From: Pristionchus mayeri
Lineage: Eukaryota; Nematoda; Chromadorea; Rhabditida; Neodiplogasteridae
NCBI GenBank assembly: GCA_036245805.1
Contig: BTRK01000003.1
Coordinates: 38,891,215 to 38,955,214 of the forward strand
Direction of reading: 5' to 3'
Length of the DNA: 64,000 bases
Below are positions 26,286-37,628 of this stretch, one piece after another. The notes beneath the pieces were generated by a model. It was given only the letters and a program-made list of their open reading frames with translations, was not told where the DNA came from and did no database searches. How positions within the stretch are numbered: the stretch's first letter is position 1; each line of letters starts with the position of its first letter. The translations under genes and the position numbers were made by a program.

Positions 26286-29200
26286 TTGGTGAGAAAGTAA
26301 TGCTCGATTTTAAAATTTTCAATTCTGAGTTACCCCGGCTTTTGTTGTCGTCTGACTATCATATTGTTACATGTAGTCATTGACTGCTTGGATACACTTT
26401 CCATCGCACATTGGTTCAAACCTATCCAGTTACTATTGAGACCACATGATGAAGACAGAAGCACATGAACAAAGAGTTGGACCGATTACGTTTTGGCCCA
26501 GCATTCCATGGAGAGCTATGATAGGGCAACTATTATGTCACAGCCGAAAAGTATGCCATACGTAGATCACAATGCAACATTTGAATCTGGTCCGCTGCGA
26601 AAGGCCTGTCAGGAAACACTCCCAATTTATGAACTTGTCCCTCACTGAACATCAACAGAAATACTCATCTTTACCGTGTATCCGTAACAATACATGCATC
26701 CATCTCAAATGTACTAAAACGAAAAGCACTCTCGATTATTAATTTAAATTTGTATTTATGTGAGCATGCAATACACCCACCAAAATATGTAGCATTCATC
26801 ACCCTGGCAATGTAATTTGAACATCGGAATTCGAATATTGCAAAAATCTCTGCTTCCAGCATTGGTGAAAAATCCTCACTTTAGTGGTTAACTGTTGATG
26901 CTACTCCTTACCTATCACTACTCATCTAGACTTAGTCAGGGAATAGCTCCTTCTTGAGGAAATTCAATCATTCACCGGACACCAAAAATCAAAATTTTGG
27001 CCATTTTGACCTTTAGTCAACACTACTGAAAATTTATGTTTTCTAAAACTTGGAAAGGCTTGAGTTCAAATGTGTCACTGCCATATGTAGTGCCTTGGTA
27101 TACTATGAAAACGCACTCACATAGAAACCAGTCTGAACAATCCTAGAAGCAGGAAACATCATCACTAGAGAAGGGTTACCTCGGAAAGGCTCGCATTCAA
27201 TGGGGTGCAAATCGTGCTATAGTGAACCAGACATGATATTAGACGTATTATTAGAAAGCACTCCCAATGGGCTACGCAATCCACTATATGCAAAGTCACG
27301 ACTATGTTTTCCCGCAAAATACGAGAAGCAGAAAATATTTTTAGAAAAGTGTGAAAATCTCACAATTGATAAATCTTATTTTTTTCGGATACCCAAAAGG
27401 CCTGATGCGATACAAACAGATGCATATAAGAACGAAGTAAACCCCTACTATGTGCCATCGAGCATCGAGTTATTTGGTTTCGAATTATGACTGTCCTCCT
27501 CTTGTATCGCTTTTGCGGGGTAAAGTGTCCGAGCCGAGTGGGCGGAGCTTGCGGAGTCTACCGAGGGGCAAAGAAGTCATAAATGCGGGGGGGGGGGGGG
27601 GGACATTTCCGCAAACGACATTTCCGCAATTAAGCGAAGACGTAGCAAACTGGGAGTAGTTTCATTTTAACCAGTATGAGCTGACCTTTGTATTAGGGCT
27701 GGTGAGAAAGTAATGCTCGATTTGAGGCAGGATGTTTGAGCCCGCCTAAGATCTTTTTTGCTAAGGATCTCAAGTCAGCTCGATGGCACATAGTAGGGGT
27801 TTACTTCGTTCTTATATGCATCTGTTTGTATCGCATCAGGCCTTTTGGGTATCCGAAAAAAATAAGATTTATCAATTGTGAGATTTTCACACTTTTCTAA
27901 AAATATTTTCTGCTTCTCGTATTTTGCGGGAAAACATAGTCGTGACTTTGCATATAGTGGATTGCGTAGCCCATTGGGAGTGCTTTCTAATAATACGTCT
28001 AATATCATGTCTGGTTCACTATAGCACGATTTGCACCCCATTGAATGCGAGCCTTTCCGAGGTAACCCTTCTCTAGTGATGATGTTTCCTGCTTCTAGGA
28101 TTGTTCAGACTGGTTTCTATGTGAGTGCGTTTTCATAGTATACCAAGGCACTACATATGGCAGTGACACATTTGAACTCAAGCCTTTCCAAGTTTTAGAA
28201 AACATAAATTTTCAGTAGTGTTGACTAAAGGTCAAAATGGCCAAAATTTTGATTTTTGGTGTCCGGTGAATGATTGAATTTCCTCAAGAAGGAGCTATTC
28301 CCTGACTAAGTCTAGATGAGTAGTGATAGGTAAGGAGTAGCATCAACAGTTAACCACTAAAGTGAGGATTTTTCACCAATGCTGGAAGCAGAGATTTTTG
28401 CAATATTCGAATTCCGATGTTCAAATTACATTGCCAGGGTGATGAATGCTACATATTTTGGTGGGTGTATTGTATGCTCACATAAATACAAATTTAAATT
28501 AATAATCGAGAGTGCTTTTCGTTTTAGTACATTTGAGATGGATGCATGTATTGTTACGGATACACGGTAAAGATGAGTATTTCTGTTGATGTTCAGTGAG
28601 GGACAAGTTCATAAATTGGGAGTGTTTCCTGACAGGCCTTTCGCAGCGGACCAGATTCAAATGTTGCATTGTGATCTACGTATGGCATACTTTTCGGCTG
28701 TGACATAATAGTTGCCCTATCATAGCTCTCCATGGAATGCTGGGCCAAAACGTAATCGGTCCAACTCTTTGTTCATGTGCTTCTGTCTTCATCATGTGGT
28801 CTCAATAGTAACTGGATAGGTTTGAACCAATGTGCGATGGAAAGTGTATCCAAGCAGTCAATGACTACATGTAACAATATGATAGTCAGACGACAACAAA
28901 AGCCGGGGTAACTCAGAATTGAAAATTTTAAAATCGAGCATTACTTTCTCACCAACCTGATATATCACGTGTATCACGAGTCAGTGGAGGAAAATTGACC
29001 TCTCCAGGAACAATTTGCAAAAAGTTTTCATGATTTTGTCATTATATATGGTAAGTGAATATACTTGTTAAAATATTTTGATTGGTATAGGTCATTGGTC
29101 CAAGAGCCGGCTTTTAGGAAATTTCCGGTTTTGCACCTGGCTCTACTGTATCTAAGCTCCCAGATGAGCTACAGCGACGTCGAGAATTGTTCTGAACAAC

Positions 29201-30484
29201 TTTTATGTTTTGACCAAAGGTCAAAGATCAAAGATCAAAAAGATATGTTTGAAAAACCGTTTTTGGAGCTAAACAATAATTCTTGCTGCTCTTGCGAGAT
29301 ATGTTCCCCCGGAATTTTATTACTGATTATGCAAGTATAAGTCCATATCAGGATAATAAAAATATAAAATTGCAATTTTGGGATAGGGTGTTTTTTGCTA
29401 TTTGGCTCTGAAGGTGGGAAATCTCAAAATTTTAGAAAATTCACATTTTTTAAATTGTCTTTAAAAATTCAGAAAATTGTCAGAACCGGTCCATGTTATG
29501 GTGGAATAATATGAGTGATAATACGAGATTTTGCAAAATGTACGTGGTTGGTCCCAGAGCCGGCCTTTAGGAAGTTTCAGGTTTTGCACCAGGCTCTACT
29601 GTATCTATGCTCCCAGATGAGCTACAAAGGTGGTATTGGACTTAAATTGTTCGGAAAAATATTTCAAGACACTTTTACGTTTTGACCAAAGGCCAAATAT
29701 AGAAGATCAAAAAGATATGTTAGAAAAACCGTTTTTGGAGATAAAACATAAATCTTGATGCTCTTGCGAGATATGTTCCCCTGGAATTTTATTGCTGATT
29801 ATGCAAGTTTAAGTCCATATTTGTATAATAAAAATATAAAATTGCAATTTTGGGATAGGGTGTATTTTGCAATTTGGCTCTGAAGGGAAATCTCATTTTT
29901 TTGTGAAAATTCACATTTTCTAAATTGTATTTAAAACTTCAGAAAATTGTCAGAACTGGTCCATGACATGGTGGAATAGTAAAGAGATTTTGCAAAATGT
30001 ACGTGGTTGGTCCCAGAGCCGGCTTTTAGGAAATTTCCGGTTTTGAGACTTCCCACCTTCAGAGCAAAATTGCAAAATACACCCTATCTCAAAATTGCAC
30101 TTTTATATTTTTATTATACAAATATGGACTTAAACTTGCATAATCAGCAATAAAATTCCAGGGGAACATATCTCGCAAGAGCAGCAAGAATTATTGTTTA
30201 GCTCCAAAAACGGTTTTTCTAACATATCTTTTTGATCTTTGATCTTTGATCTTTGGTCAAAACATAAAAGTTGTTCAGAACAATTCCCCGATCATTTTGA
30301 GCCCAATGCCATCGCTGTAGCTCATCTGGGAGCTTAGATACAGTAGAGCCAGGTGCAAAACCGGAAATTTCCTAAAAGCCGGCTCTGGGGCCAATGACCT
30401 ATACCAATCAAAATATTTTCCCAAGTATATTCACTTACCATATATAATGACAAAATCATGAAATCTTTTTGCAAATTGTTCCCC
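24764..30484. repeat. 5.7-kb near-perfect palindrome
   Basis: The arms are 24764-27469 and 27780-30484 (about 2.7 kb each) with a 310-bp spacer holding a poly-G run (27586-27602). A 91-residue frame at 25901-26176 (-) and its mirror at 29065-29340 (+) are identical, and a 63-residue frame (26671-26862 and 28379-28570) differs at one residue, so the arms are almost identical. Each arm is composed of a 1.5-kb palindromic element and a mariner-like unit. It ends where the next palindrome begins (30485). Confidence 0.88.
27694..28970. mobile_element. Mariner-like non-autonomous unit (about 1.28 kb)
   Basis: Ends GGCTGGTGAGAAAGTAATGC and GCATTACTTTCTCACCAACC are mariner-type terminal repeats. A 3'-truncated mirror copy fills 26282-27469. 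No transposase motif is present. The older relative is at 12457-13728. Confidence 0.7.
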
Positions 30485-31061
30485 CGACTTTATCGGCGTT
30501 TGTAGCGCGAAATGTATCGAATTATTCTCGAATTTGTTGTAAGTAACTCACTCAAGTGCGATTTCAAGTGTTTCAGTTCCCCTCAACAATCGATTCGGGA
30601 TGGATGCCAAGAGGAGTGAATTGATCGCGTGAGTTTTACCCTTTAATCGGCGAAAATTAGTGATCATTAAAATAAAGATATGTCTGATTGGCCTTCTTTT
30701 ACCAATTACGTGTGACCGCTACCTTATCAACTGTAGAATCTCAGTCAAAATATTTCCAAGTCATCGTATTTCAAGAACTTTTATATTGAAGTTAAATGTT
30801 TTCCCAGTCTCACGATACTCTCTTTCGTGGCCTACCATCTATACTTGTCGCGCACGTGGTCTCTGGGTGAGTATTTTTTCTTATTTTTTTTTATTCCTGA
30901 TGATAGTTCACAGTATTTCGACAATGACCTTAGTAGCATAACGTGAATGGATCTTACCTTTGCATGTTTTCGATACTTAGGCCAATAGGCTCCAGGGCGG
31001 ATGAGAACTATTTGATATATCGTATGCATATCGAAGTTGGTATTACGAAATAGTTTAACAT

Positions 31062-31200
31062 CCCGTCTTGTGCCGGGCTAATACAAAATGTAAAAAGATG
31101 TAGGGAGGGATGCAGAGGGCTTGGTCAGCCCAGGCGGGGGATCGAACTCGGGAGCCTTGCATGACGAGCGGCGCCTCACACCACTGCGCCAATAATAAGC
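31062..31200 (-). mobile_element. tRNA-derived SINE in an intron (left arm)
   Basis: On the minus strand TTGGCGCAGTGGTGTGAGGC fits a pol III A box and GAGTTCGATCCCC a B box, about 40 bp apart, followed by a non-tRNA tail ending near the CCCGTCTTGTGCCGGGC stretch. The mirror copy is at 33564-33698. Confidence 0.7.
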
Positions 31201-32105
31201 ACAAATGCATACGTTGAGGCGTCTTCAACACGTACATCTTCGGGGTGACTGGAGCATTCACTCTGCTCATCGATCAGATTCGAACTAGACTCGAGAGAAT
31301 CTGGGTATTTTTACTTTATTTATTTATTTATTATTTATTTATCACAAGGACGATTTGAATATATAAACATTGTCCTTTAATCTTTATCCATTATAAAGTA
31401 CAAAAATTGTGCTGTAAATGGCTAAAATTTATTCATTTATCGCACACCACAATGGTTCTTCATAACGTTTGATAATGGATGCCGCAGTAAATGGATGATC
31501 CACAGAAACATTTGTTCGTGACTAAAACCGTTGCAAGGGTTTGGAAAGTTATTATTACGATATGTTAGATAAGACGAGAGAAGGGATAATCTAAGTGTAC
31601 TTATGCTTTTCTTTCCTCATTCCCCTCCTCTCATCAGGTGTACACTTGTCTTTCCGTGGTCGTGGGCAGTCTTTCGCTCTGCTCCGGCCTTCAGTACGCG
31701 ATGGACGAGGGATATGTGGATGGAGGTGAGGGGAATACGGTAGGGATACGGTATACCGCAAAATGACAAAGATAGGAATACGTACAGAATAAGTGTTTTG
31801 TTGCATGGTATTGCTTCCAACGAAAGCACTGTGCAACATTGTTGTTGCTAGGTTGCAATGAAATTCCTTCAGTTGTTTTGTGTGACCACCTCCTACTGTT
31901 ATTCGTTCCTCTGATTTATTTCATCTTTCCAAAATGTTTATTTGGCTGTAAATATTGTAAATCACTAATTATCCAGTTGAAATCTACACTATTTTTTATA
32001 CCAGGACATGCGTGGCCGGCCCTTATTCGCGTCTCATTGTTCCTCTACACGATGCCCCTCTATCTGGCGTTCATCAATCCTCGTCGATCTGCAGTGCACA
32101 GAGGT

Positions 32106-32560
32106 ACGGTAGAGGATACGGTATAGAGATACGGTAAACGATTCGGTAAAGAGAAATACAGTTGAGATACGGTATAGAGATACGGTCGGGATACGGTATA
32201 GAGATACGGTAAACGATTCGGTAAAGAGAAATACAGTTGAGATACGGTATAGAGATACGGTCGGGATACGGTATAGAGATACGGTAAACGATTCGGTAAA
32301 GAGAAATACAGTTGAGATACGGTATAGAGATACGGTCGGGATACGGTATAGAGATACGGTAAACGATTCGGTAAAGAGAAATACAGTTGAGATACGGTAT
32401 AGAGATACGGTCGGGATACGGTATAGAGATACGGTAAACGATTCGGTAAAGAGAAATACAGTTGAGATACGGTATAGAGATACGGTCGGGATACGGTATA
32501 GAGATACGGTAAACGATTCGGTAAAGAGAAATACAGTTGAGATACGGTCGGGATACGGTA
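32106..32560. repeat. 75-bp minisatellite, about 6 copies
   Basis: The unit starting GTTGAGATACGGTATAGAGA recurs at 32161, 32236, 32311, 32386, 32461 and (shortened) 32536, exactly 75 bases apart. Each unit is itself made of ATACGGTATAGAG-like pieces. Because 75 is a multiple of 3, an open frame of 232 codons appears on the minus strand; it is a by-product of the repeat. It lies in an intron of the truncated membrane protein gene. Confidence 0.93.
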
Positions 32561-33489
32561 TAGAGAGATATAAAAGGGATACGTTAGATAGAAATATACG
32601 GTAGGGCTACGGTGTAGGGAGAGAATTCGATATGACAATGACAAATGAGGTGAGTGCCAAACAATGCGAAAGTGAAATGGAGTACTCCATAGATACCAAG
32701 TGGGCGTTTCTATCTTTGTGGGGGTTGCACTCAATATTTCGCGAAACCGTTCGATCATCTTCCTCTTTTCTCATTCCACACGATCTTTCACTGATTATAC
32801 AGGCAGTGGGAGAATTTTCGATTTCAGTTGTTCCCGATGGCCCGTTCACGTTCGTTCTGCCCTTCGGAGTTGTCATGGGCATCGTTTTCGCTCCGGGATC
32901 TCTGATGGATACGGTAGTCAGATCGAACGAGTTTCGGGCTGCACTCATCGCCTGCAGGTACTGTAGACCTGGTTACTGTGGTGCCATCATACCTTTTTTC
33001 TCACATTTTGCCCATTCAAATTGTTGTATTATCTTCTTCTCATTTTGTGCACAAAATTCTTCAAACATGATATTGTCTTAATTTAAATTCAGTTCCCTTT
33101 TCGTTCTCTCTACGTCCACTTTCGCCGTTGCATCTGCTACAGTCTACGCTGAATTCGTCGAGATTGGCGAGTGTGAAAGATCATTGTACTATTTATTTTC
33201 GAGCTATAATAACAAACGGTCAGTCATTGGGCAAATCACATTTTGATTTCTCCATTTACTCATCCATTTACTGCGGCATCCATTATCAAACGTTATGAAG
33301 AACCATTGTGGTGTGCGATAAATGAATAAATTTTAGCCATTTACAACACAATTTTTGTACTTTATAATGGATAAAGATTAAAGGACAATGTTTATATATT
33401 CAAATCGTCCTTGTGATAAATAAATAATAAATAAATAAATAAAGTAAAAATACCCAGATTCTCTCGAGTCTAGTTCGAATCTGATCGAT

Positions 33490-34160
33490 GAGCAGAGTGA
33501 ATGCTCCAGTCACCCCGAAGATGTACGTGTTGAAGACGCCTCAACGTATGCATTTGTGCTTATTATTGGCGCAGTGGTGTGAGGCGCCGCTCGTCATGCA
33601 AGGCTCCCGAGTTCGATCCCCCGCCTGGGCTGACCAAGCCCTCTGCATCCCTCCCTACATCTTTTTACATTTTGTATTAGCCCGGCACAAGACGGGATGT
33701 TAAACTATTTCGTAATACCAACTTCGATATGCATACGATATATCAAATAGTTCTCATCCGCCCTGGAGCCTATTGGCCTAAGTATCGAAAACATGCAAAG
33801 GTAAGATCCATTCACGTTATGCTACTAAGGTCATTGTCGAAATACTGTGAACTATCATCAGGAATAAAAAAAAATAAGAAAAAATACTCACCCAGAGACC
33901 ACGTGCGCGACAAGTATAGATGGTAGGCCACGAAAGAGAGTATCGTGAGACTGGGAAAACATTTAACTTCAATATAAAAGTTCTTGAAATACGATGACTT
34001 GGAAATATTTTGACTGAGATTCTACAGTTGATAAGGTAGCGGTCACACGTAATTGGTAAAAGAAGGCCAATCAGACATATCTTTATTTTAATGATCACTA
34101 ATTTTCGCCGATTAAAGGGTAAAACTCACGCGATCAATTCACTCCTCTTGGCATCCATCC
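33490..34160 (-). pseudogene. Mirror copy of the first exons of the membrane protein gene
   Basis: The right arm of the inverted duplication carries, on the minus strand, the same ATG exon (about 34159), the LTILSFVAYHLYLS exon and the GVFNTYIFGVTG exon as 30600-31311. It has no downstream exons of its own, since it points into the shared spacer. Confidence 0.7.
33564..33700 (+). mobile_element. tRNA-derived SINE (right arm mirror copy)
   Basis: Same A box (TTGGCGCAGTGG) and B box (GAGTTCGATCCCC) as the left-arm copy, in opposite orientation, with identical flanks. Confidence 0.7.
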
Positions 34161-34542
34161 CGAATCGATTGTTGAGGGGAACTGAAACACTTGAAATCGC
34201 ACTTGAGTGAGTTACTTACAACAAATTCGAGAATAATTCGATACATTTCGCGCTACAAACGCCGATAAAGTCGGAAAAGAAGAATAAATCAGAATGTAAA
34301 ATTATTTATCCGAAGCAACGAATCCTGACAAAATTCTAAAATAAATTCAATGCGCACAGAGTATTTCAAAATGCCAATTTACAAAATGCCAACATTTAAA
34401 AAGGGAAATTCCAAAGTTCCTGAAAATTTAGTCTTAACGAATATACTATCTTATCTATCTTGTGTGTACAAATGAATTGACAAATAAAAACTCTACTAAT
34501 CGAAAATGTCGATATCAATCGATAATTCATCTCCTGAAGATC

Positions 34543-37400
34543 ATCGGAATGGTCTTGAAGATGGTCGGCATAGCGAAGAGTCCGACGCAGTAAGCAGGCA
34601 TCGAAGCCCAGCTGAGTCCGATCAGACGATCCATCGTATCTGTAATTTACACGTGAGATACGAGGGATGTATAATTTAGGAACTGGGCATTTAATAAGTA
34701 TCTCGACTCGACAAGTTGCGAGTGTGTGAAATGAACAGGTGATTCGAAAATCGAACGATATTGCTTGCTCCAGCTCTACCTAAGCATGCATCGTATATTG
34801 AATAAAATTTTGAAACTGAAGACACGATAAAAGTCGAAGCAATAAACAGAAATTGAATAAGGCCATCCGCTCAATCATCATAGTGCTTACTCCAGCTGAC
34901 AACTCCGGTCGCATACAGCATGAAGATTGCAGACTGCCGAAGGGAAGAAGACGAAGAAGAGTCTCGAGGCACGACGAGTATTCCGGGCTGGAGAAGAGGC
35001 AAATAGCGATGATCAATATCATAAAATATAATTCTTAATTATATTTAAGTAGAGAAACGGTTAGTAGTTAAGATATAATGCAACTCATAATGCAAATTCC
35101 AATCACTCACCAATTAATCAATTAATATTATCAGGCGGTAAACGACCAAAAGATGCATTGATTGAATGATTGATTCTAGCACTCACCGGGCCAAATGAAT
35201 CTCGGGAGGCAGAGGGCGTTGACGATAAATGCGAGAAGAGAGAAGTAGTTTACCAGTTCCTCTGCGATCAAAGATCATTTGCGCAGCTAGACAGGCAAGA
35301 ATGTTTTGCTCAAATCCTGGTTCATAAGCAATAAAAACATATTGTTCGTGGATTGAGCATTCATTTAGAGGTGACAAAAAAGATACTTAAAAAGAAGAGT
35401 GTTAAACTCGAAAGATCAAAGATCATCCTCACTAATCTTGATGAGTTCAGCGTGGACTGCTGCAGTTGCACCTGCGACAGTACACGAAGAGAGAAAGAGA
35501 AGGGAACTGAAATGGAGGAATTACACGTGTAGCAATAGGAGTCAAAACAGAAGTAGAATAATAGCACCAGTTTCAGGTTTTCATTGGCATGGTTTTAGTC
35601 TAGAAAATAATTTGCATCAAAGAATGCAAATTATTAAAATTTTAAAATATCTAACTCTAAGATATAACCATAACTAAGGTAGTCTATCGTACCTGCAAGC
35701 GACGAACGCAGCCCTGCATTCACTCGATCTGGCTACTGTATCCATCAGGGATCCCGGAGGGAAGACGACGCCAACCACAGCTCCGAAGGGCAGAACGAAC
35801 GTGAACGGGCCATCGGGCACTGAACAGAGTTCGTAATTCGGGTCACCGTTCCTTCATTCCACACTCTCGACAAGACGACTGATAAGTTATAGAAGGAAGA
35901 TACCATGGTATTGTTTCTCCAACTCTACTTTATCGTATCCAAAGCGTACCTCTGTGCACATCCGCAGGTCGAGGAGGTCTGATGAACGAGAGGAAGAGAG
36001 GCAGCGTATAGAGGTGAAGAGAGAAGATACCCAGCCACGTCCAGACAGGACCTGAATTCCCTTGCTATAATGTGAGTGAGATTCGAGAAGAAAAACAAAT
36101 TTGATGGAACTTTTGTTCAAAAAATGAGCGAAAAAACTATACATTGAATATTAGATCATGCTGTGCATTCATCTTAAACCTTCATAACACCCAGTTGTTT
36201 TACTACAGTTGATAAATTTTCAATTGTATAATCCCCAAATGGTGCAATGAGACTTGTCAGTTTCCAGTCTACCCAACTCACCTCCATCCACATATTCCTC
36301 GCCCATCGCGTACTGAAGGCCGAAGCAGATGGAGAGGCTGCAGAGGACGACAGCCAGACAGGCGAGTACCTGATTAGAAAAGAGGAGAATGGGTATGGGG
36401 AGCATTCTCTGATGAGCAGAATGTGCGTGTAATGCGGAGAATCTTTATAGAATACCTCCAAGTATTCTATACCTAGAGGAGAAAGTGGACAGCCCACTGC
36501 GAGCCAGTCTTGCGCCATACATGTAAACGATTCGTTGCAAGAGAATGAAAGAGGAAAAATGAATGAGAAGAAATTGCAAAAAAAATTAGCGCTATACTAA
36601 ATCCGCGAATCTCCCTTTCTCTTACCCAGATACGTTCGAGACGAGGTCGAACTTCTTCGAGGAGCAGCGAGTACGCTCCAGTCAGCCCGTAAAGGTAGAG
36701 GTTGAACACTCCTGAAAATAGTTTCTACGTATCTGAAGCAACATGTTGGAAGGTATAACAAGTAATAAAAATAGCTAAATTCGTATACGGCATAAGACAC
36801 CACATTGTTTCCTAGCTACACGATTAATACATACTTGCGGGCTATTCTTTAGCTTTAGTATCTTTACAGCAGGAAATACTGACCAATCATGTCCTCACAT
36901 CCTAGACAATGACTGGGAACAAAAAACAATAATAAAATAAATTAAAATAAATTCGATACTCACCAACGGACCAGGTGCCAAGAAAGTAGTGAATGTACGG
37001 AACAGATGAGAGTATCGTCAGACTGGAAAAAAGATTCAATTTCTGCATTAAAATCTCTTGAAACACGATGTTCTTGATAAGTTTTGTTTATGAATCTGCA
37101 GCAGAATATCGACTACGCGCGTAATGTAATTTATAAAAATATGCCACTAAAAATATTCTATTGATATTTATTATCCTTACTGTACATAAAGAGCTGTGCC
37201 CCGCCGTGTGCCCAGATTGTGAAATCTGTCGGGAATGGGAGAGAAAGCGCGCGTAAACACGTTTCACCACGAGTGATTGTAAGACTTACTCTGCTGGCTC
37301 GGGAGACCCCGCCGAAGGACAGGGCGCAACTGAAATAGTTAAAGCATAAAACTCACGCGATCAACTTCGAGAATGGACGCCAAAGGCTTTTGGCGTCCAT
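34543..37400 (-). CDS. Multi-pass membrane protein, nematode-type, intact paralogue
   Basis: About 11 exons on the minus strand: 37400-37357 (MDAKSLWRPFSKLIA), 37331-37290 (CALSFGGVSRASR), about 37024-36963 (LTILSSVPYIHYFLGTWS), 36713-36627 (GVFNLYLYGLTGAYSLLLEE), 36372-36288 (CLAVVLCSLSICFGLQYAMG), 36055-35950 (IFSLHLYTLPLFLSFIRPPR), 35822-35700 (PDGPFTFVLPFGAVVGVVFP), 35509-35430, 35262-35190 (LVNYFSLLAFIVNALCLPRF), 35000-34890 (QSAIFMLYATGVVSWS) and 34640-34543 (DTMDRLIGLSWASM..., ending MIFRR stop). Most exons hold a hydrophobic helix, so some 8-9 membrane segments in about 290 residues. No family motif that I know; transporter or receptor are both open. A truncated paralogue lies next door in the opposite direction. 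The exon borders are by eye. Confidence 0.6.
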
Positions 37401-37405
37401 TCTCG
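37368..37405. repeat. 17-bp perfect hairpin over the start codon
   Basis: CGAGAATGGACGCCAAA (37368-37384) and its exact reverse complement (37389-37405) are separated by four bases and include the start codon of the membrane protein gene. The paralogue's first exon lacks the second arm. Confidence 0.9.
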
Positions 37406-37628
37406 AATCGACTGCTGATGGGGACTGAAACGTTTATAATTGCTCAAAACGAGAAAAGTTGAAAGTATCACTTTAGGAAAATCAACCATTCGAATTCACT
37501 TGGCACTTAAATGTTTACACTTAAAACTTTATGCGAATTAGTACTTTGCTAATCAAGATACCATACAATATGAAATACTAAGCACACTTAGAATGAGTAT
37601 AAGTGGGTGCTATAAATCGATGGGCTTC

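Larger units (their letters stand above)
30600..33232 (+). pseudogene. Multi-pass membrane protein, 3'-truncated paralogue
   Basis: Exons align one by one with the minus-strand gene at 34.5-37.4 kb: 30600-30628 (MDAKRSELIA, GTGAGT donor), about 30811-30869 (LTILSFVAYHLYLS), 31221-31311 (GVFNTYIFGVTGAFTLLIDQ), 31639-31730 (CLSVVVGSLSLCSGLQYAMD), 32004-32105 (LFLYTMPLYLAFINPRRSAV), about 32802-32958 (PDGPFTFVLPFGVVMGIVFA) and 33093 on (SLFVLSTSTFAVASATVYAE). The later exons that encode the last helices in the paralogue are missing: sequence turns into the inverted right arm at about 33260 and the frame stops near 33245. I do not recognise the family. It could be a chemoreceptor-like protein; that is a guess from the nematode context. 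Confidence 0.62.
30485..34274. repeat. Inverted duplication with about 1-kb arms
   Basis: The arms are 30485-31500 and about 33260-34274, with 1.76 kb between. Three open frames are identical in both arms (93, 71 and 65 residues). The arms carry the promoter-side flank and first exons of a membrane protein gene and a tRNA-derived SINE, so the event came after the SINE insertion. The left end touches the previous palindrome directly. Confidence 0.88.

Noticed and set aside
32106..32560. CRISPR array
   Set aside because: Tandem units without unique spacers, in eukaryotic DNA.
32060..32758. 232-residue open frame with 25-residue repeats (minus strand)
   Set aside because: It is read from a 75-bp minisatellite in an intron; the repeat length is a multiple of three, so no stop arises.
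24764..34274. LTR retrotransposon or Maverick with long terminal inverted repeats
   Set aside because: No polymerase, integrase or capsid frames between the arms.
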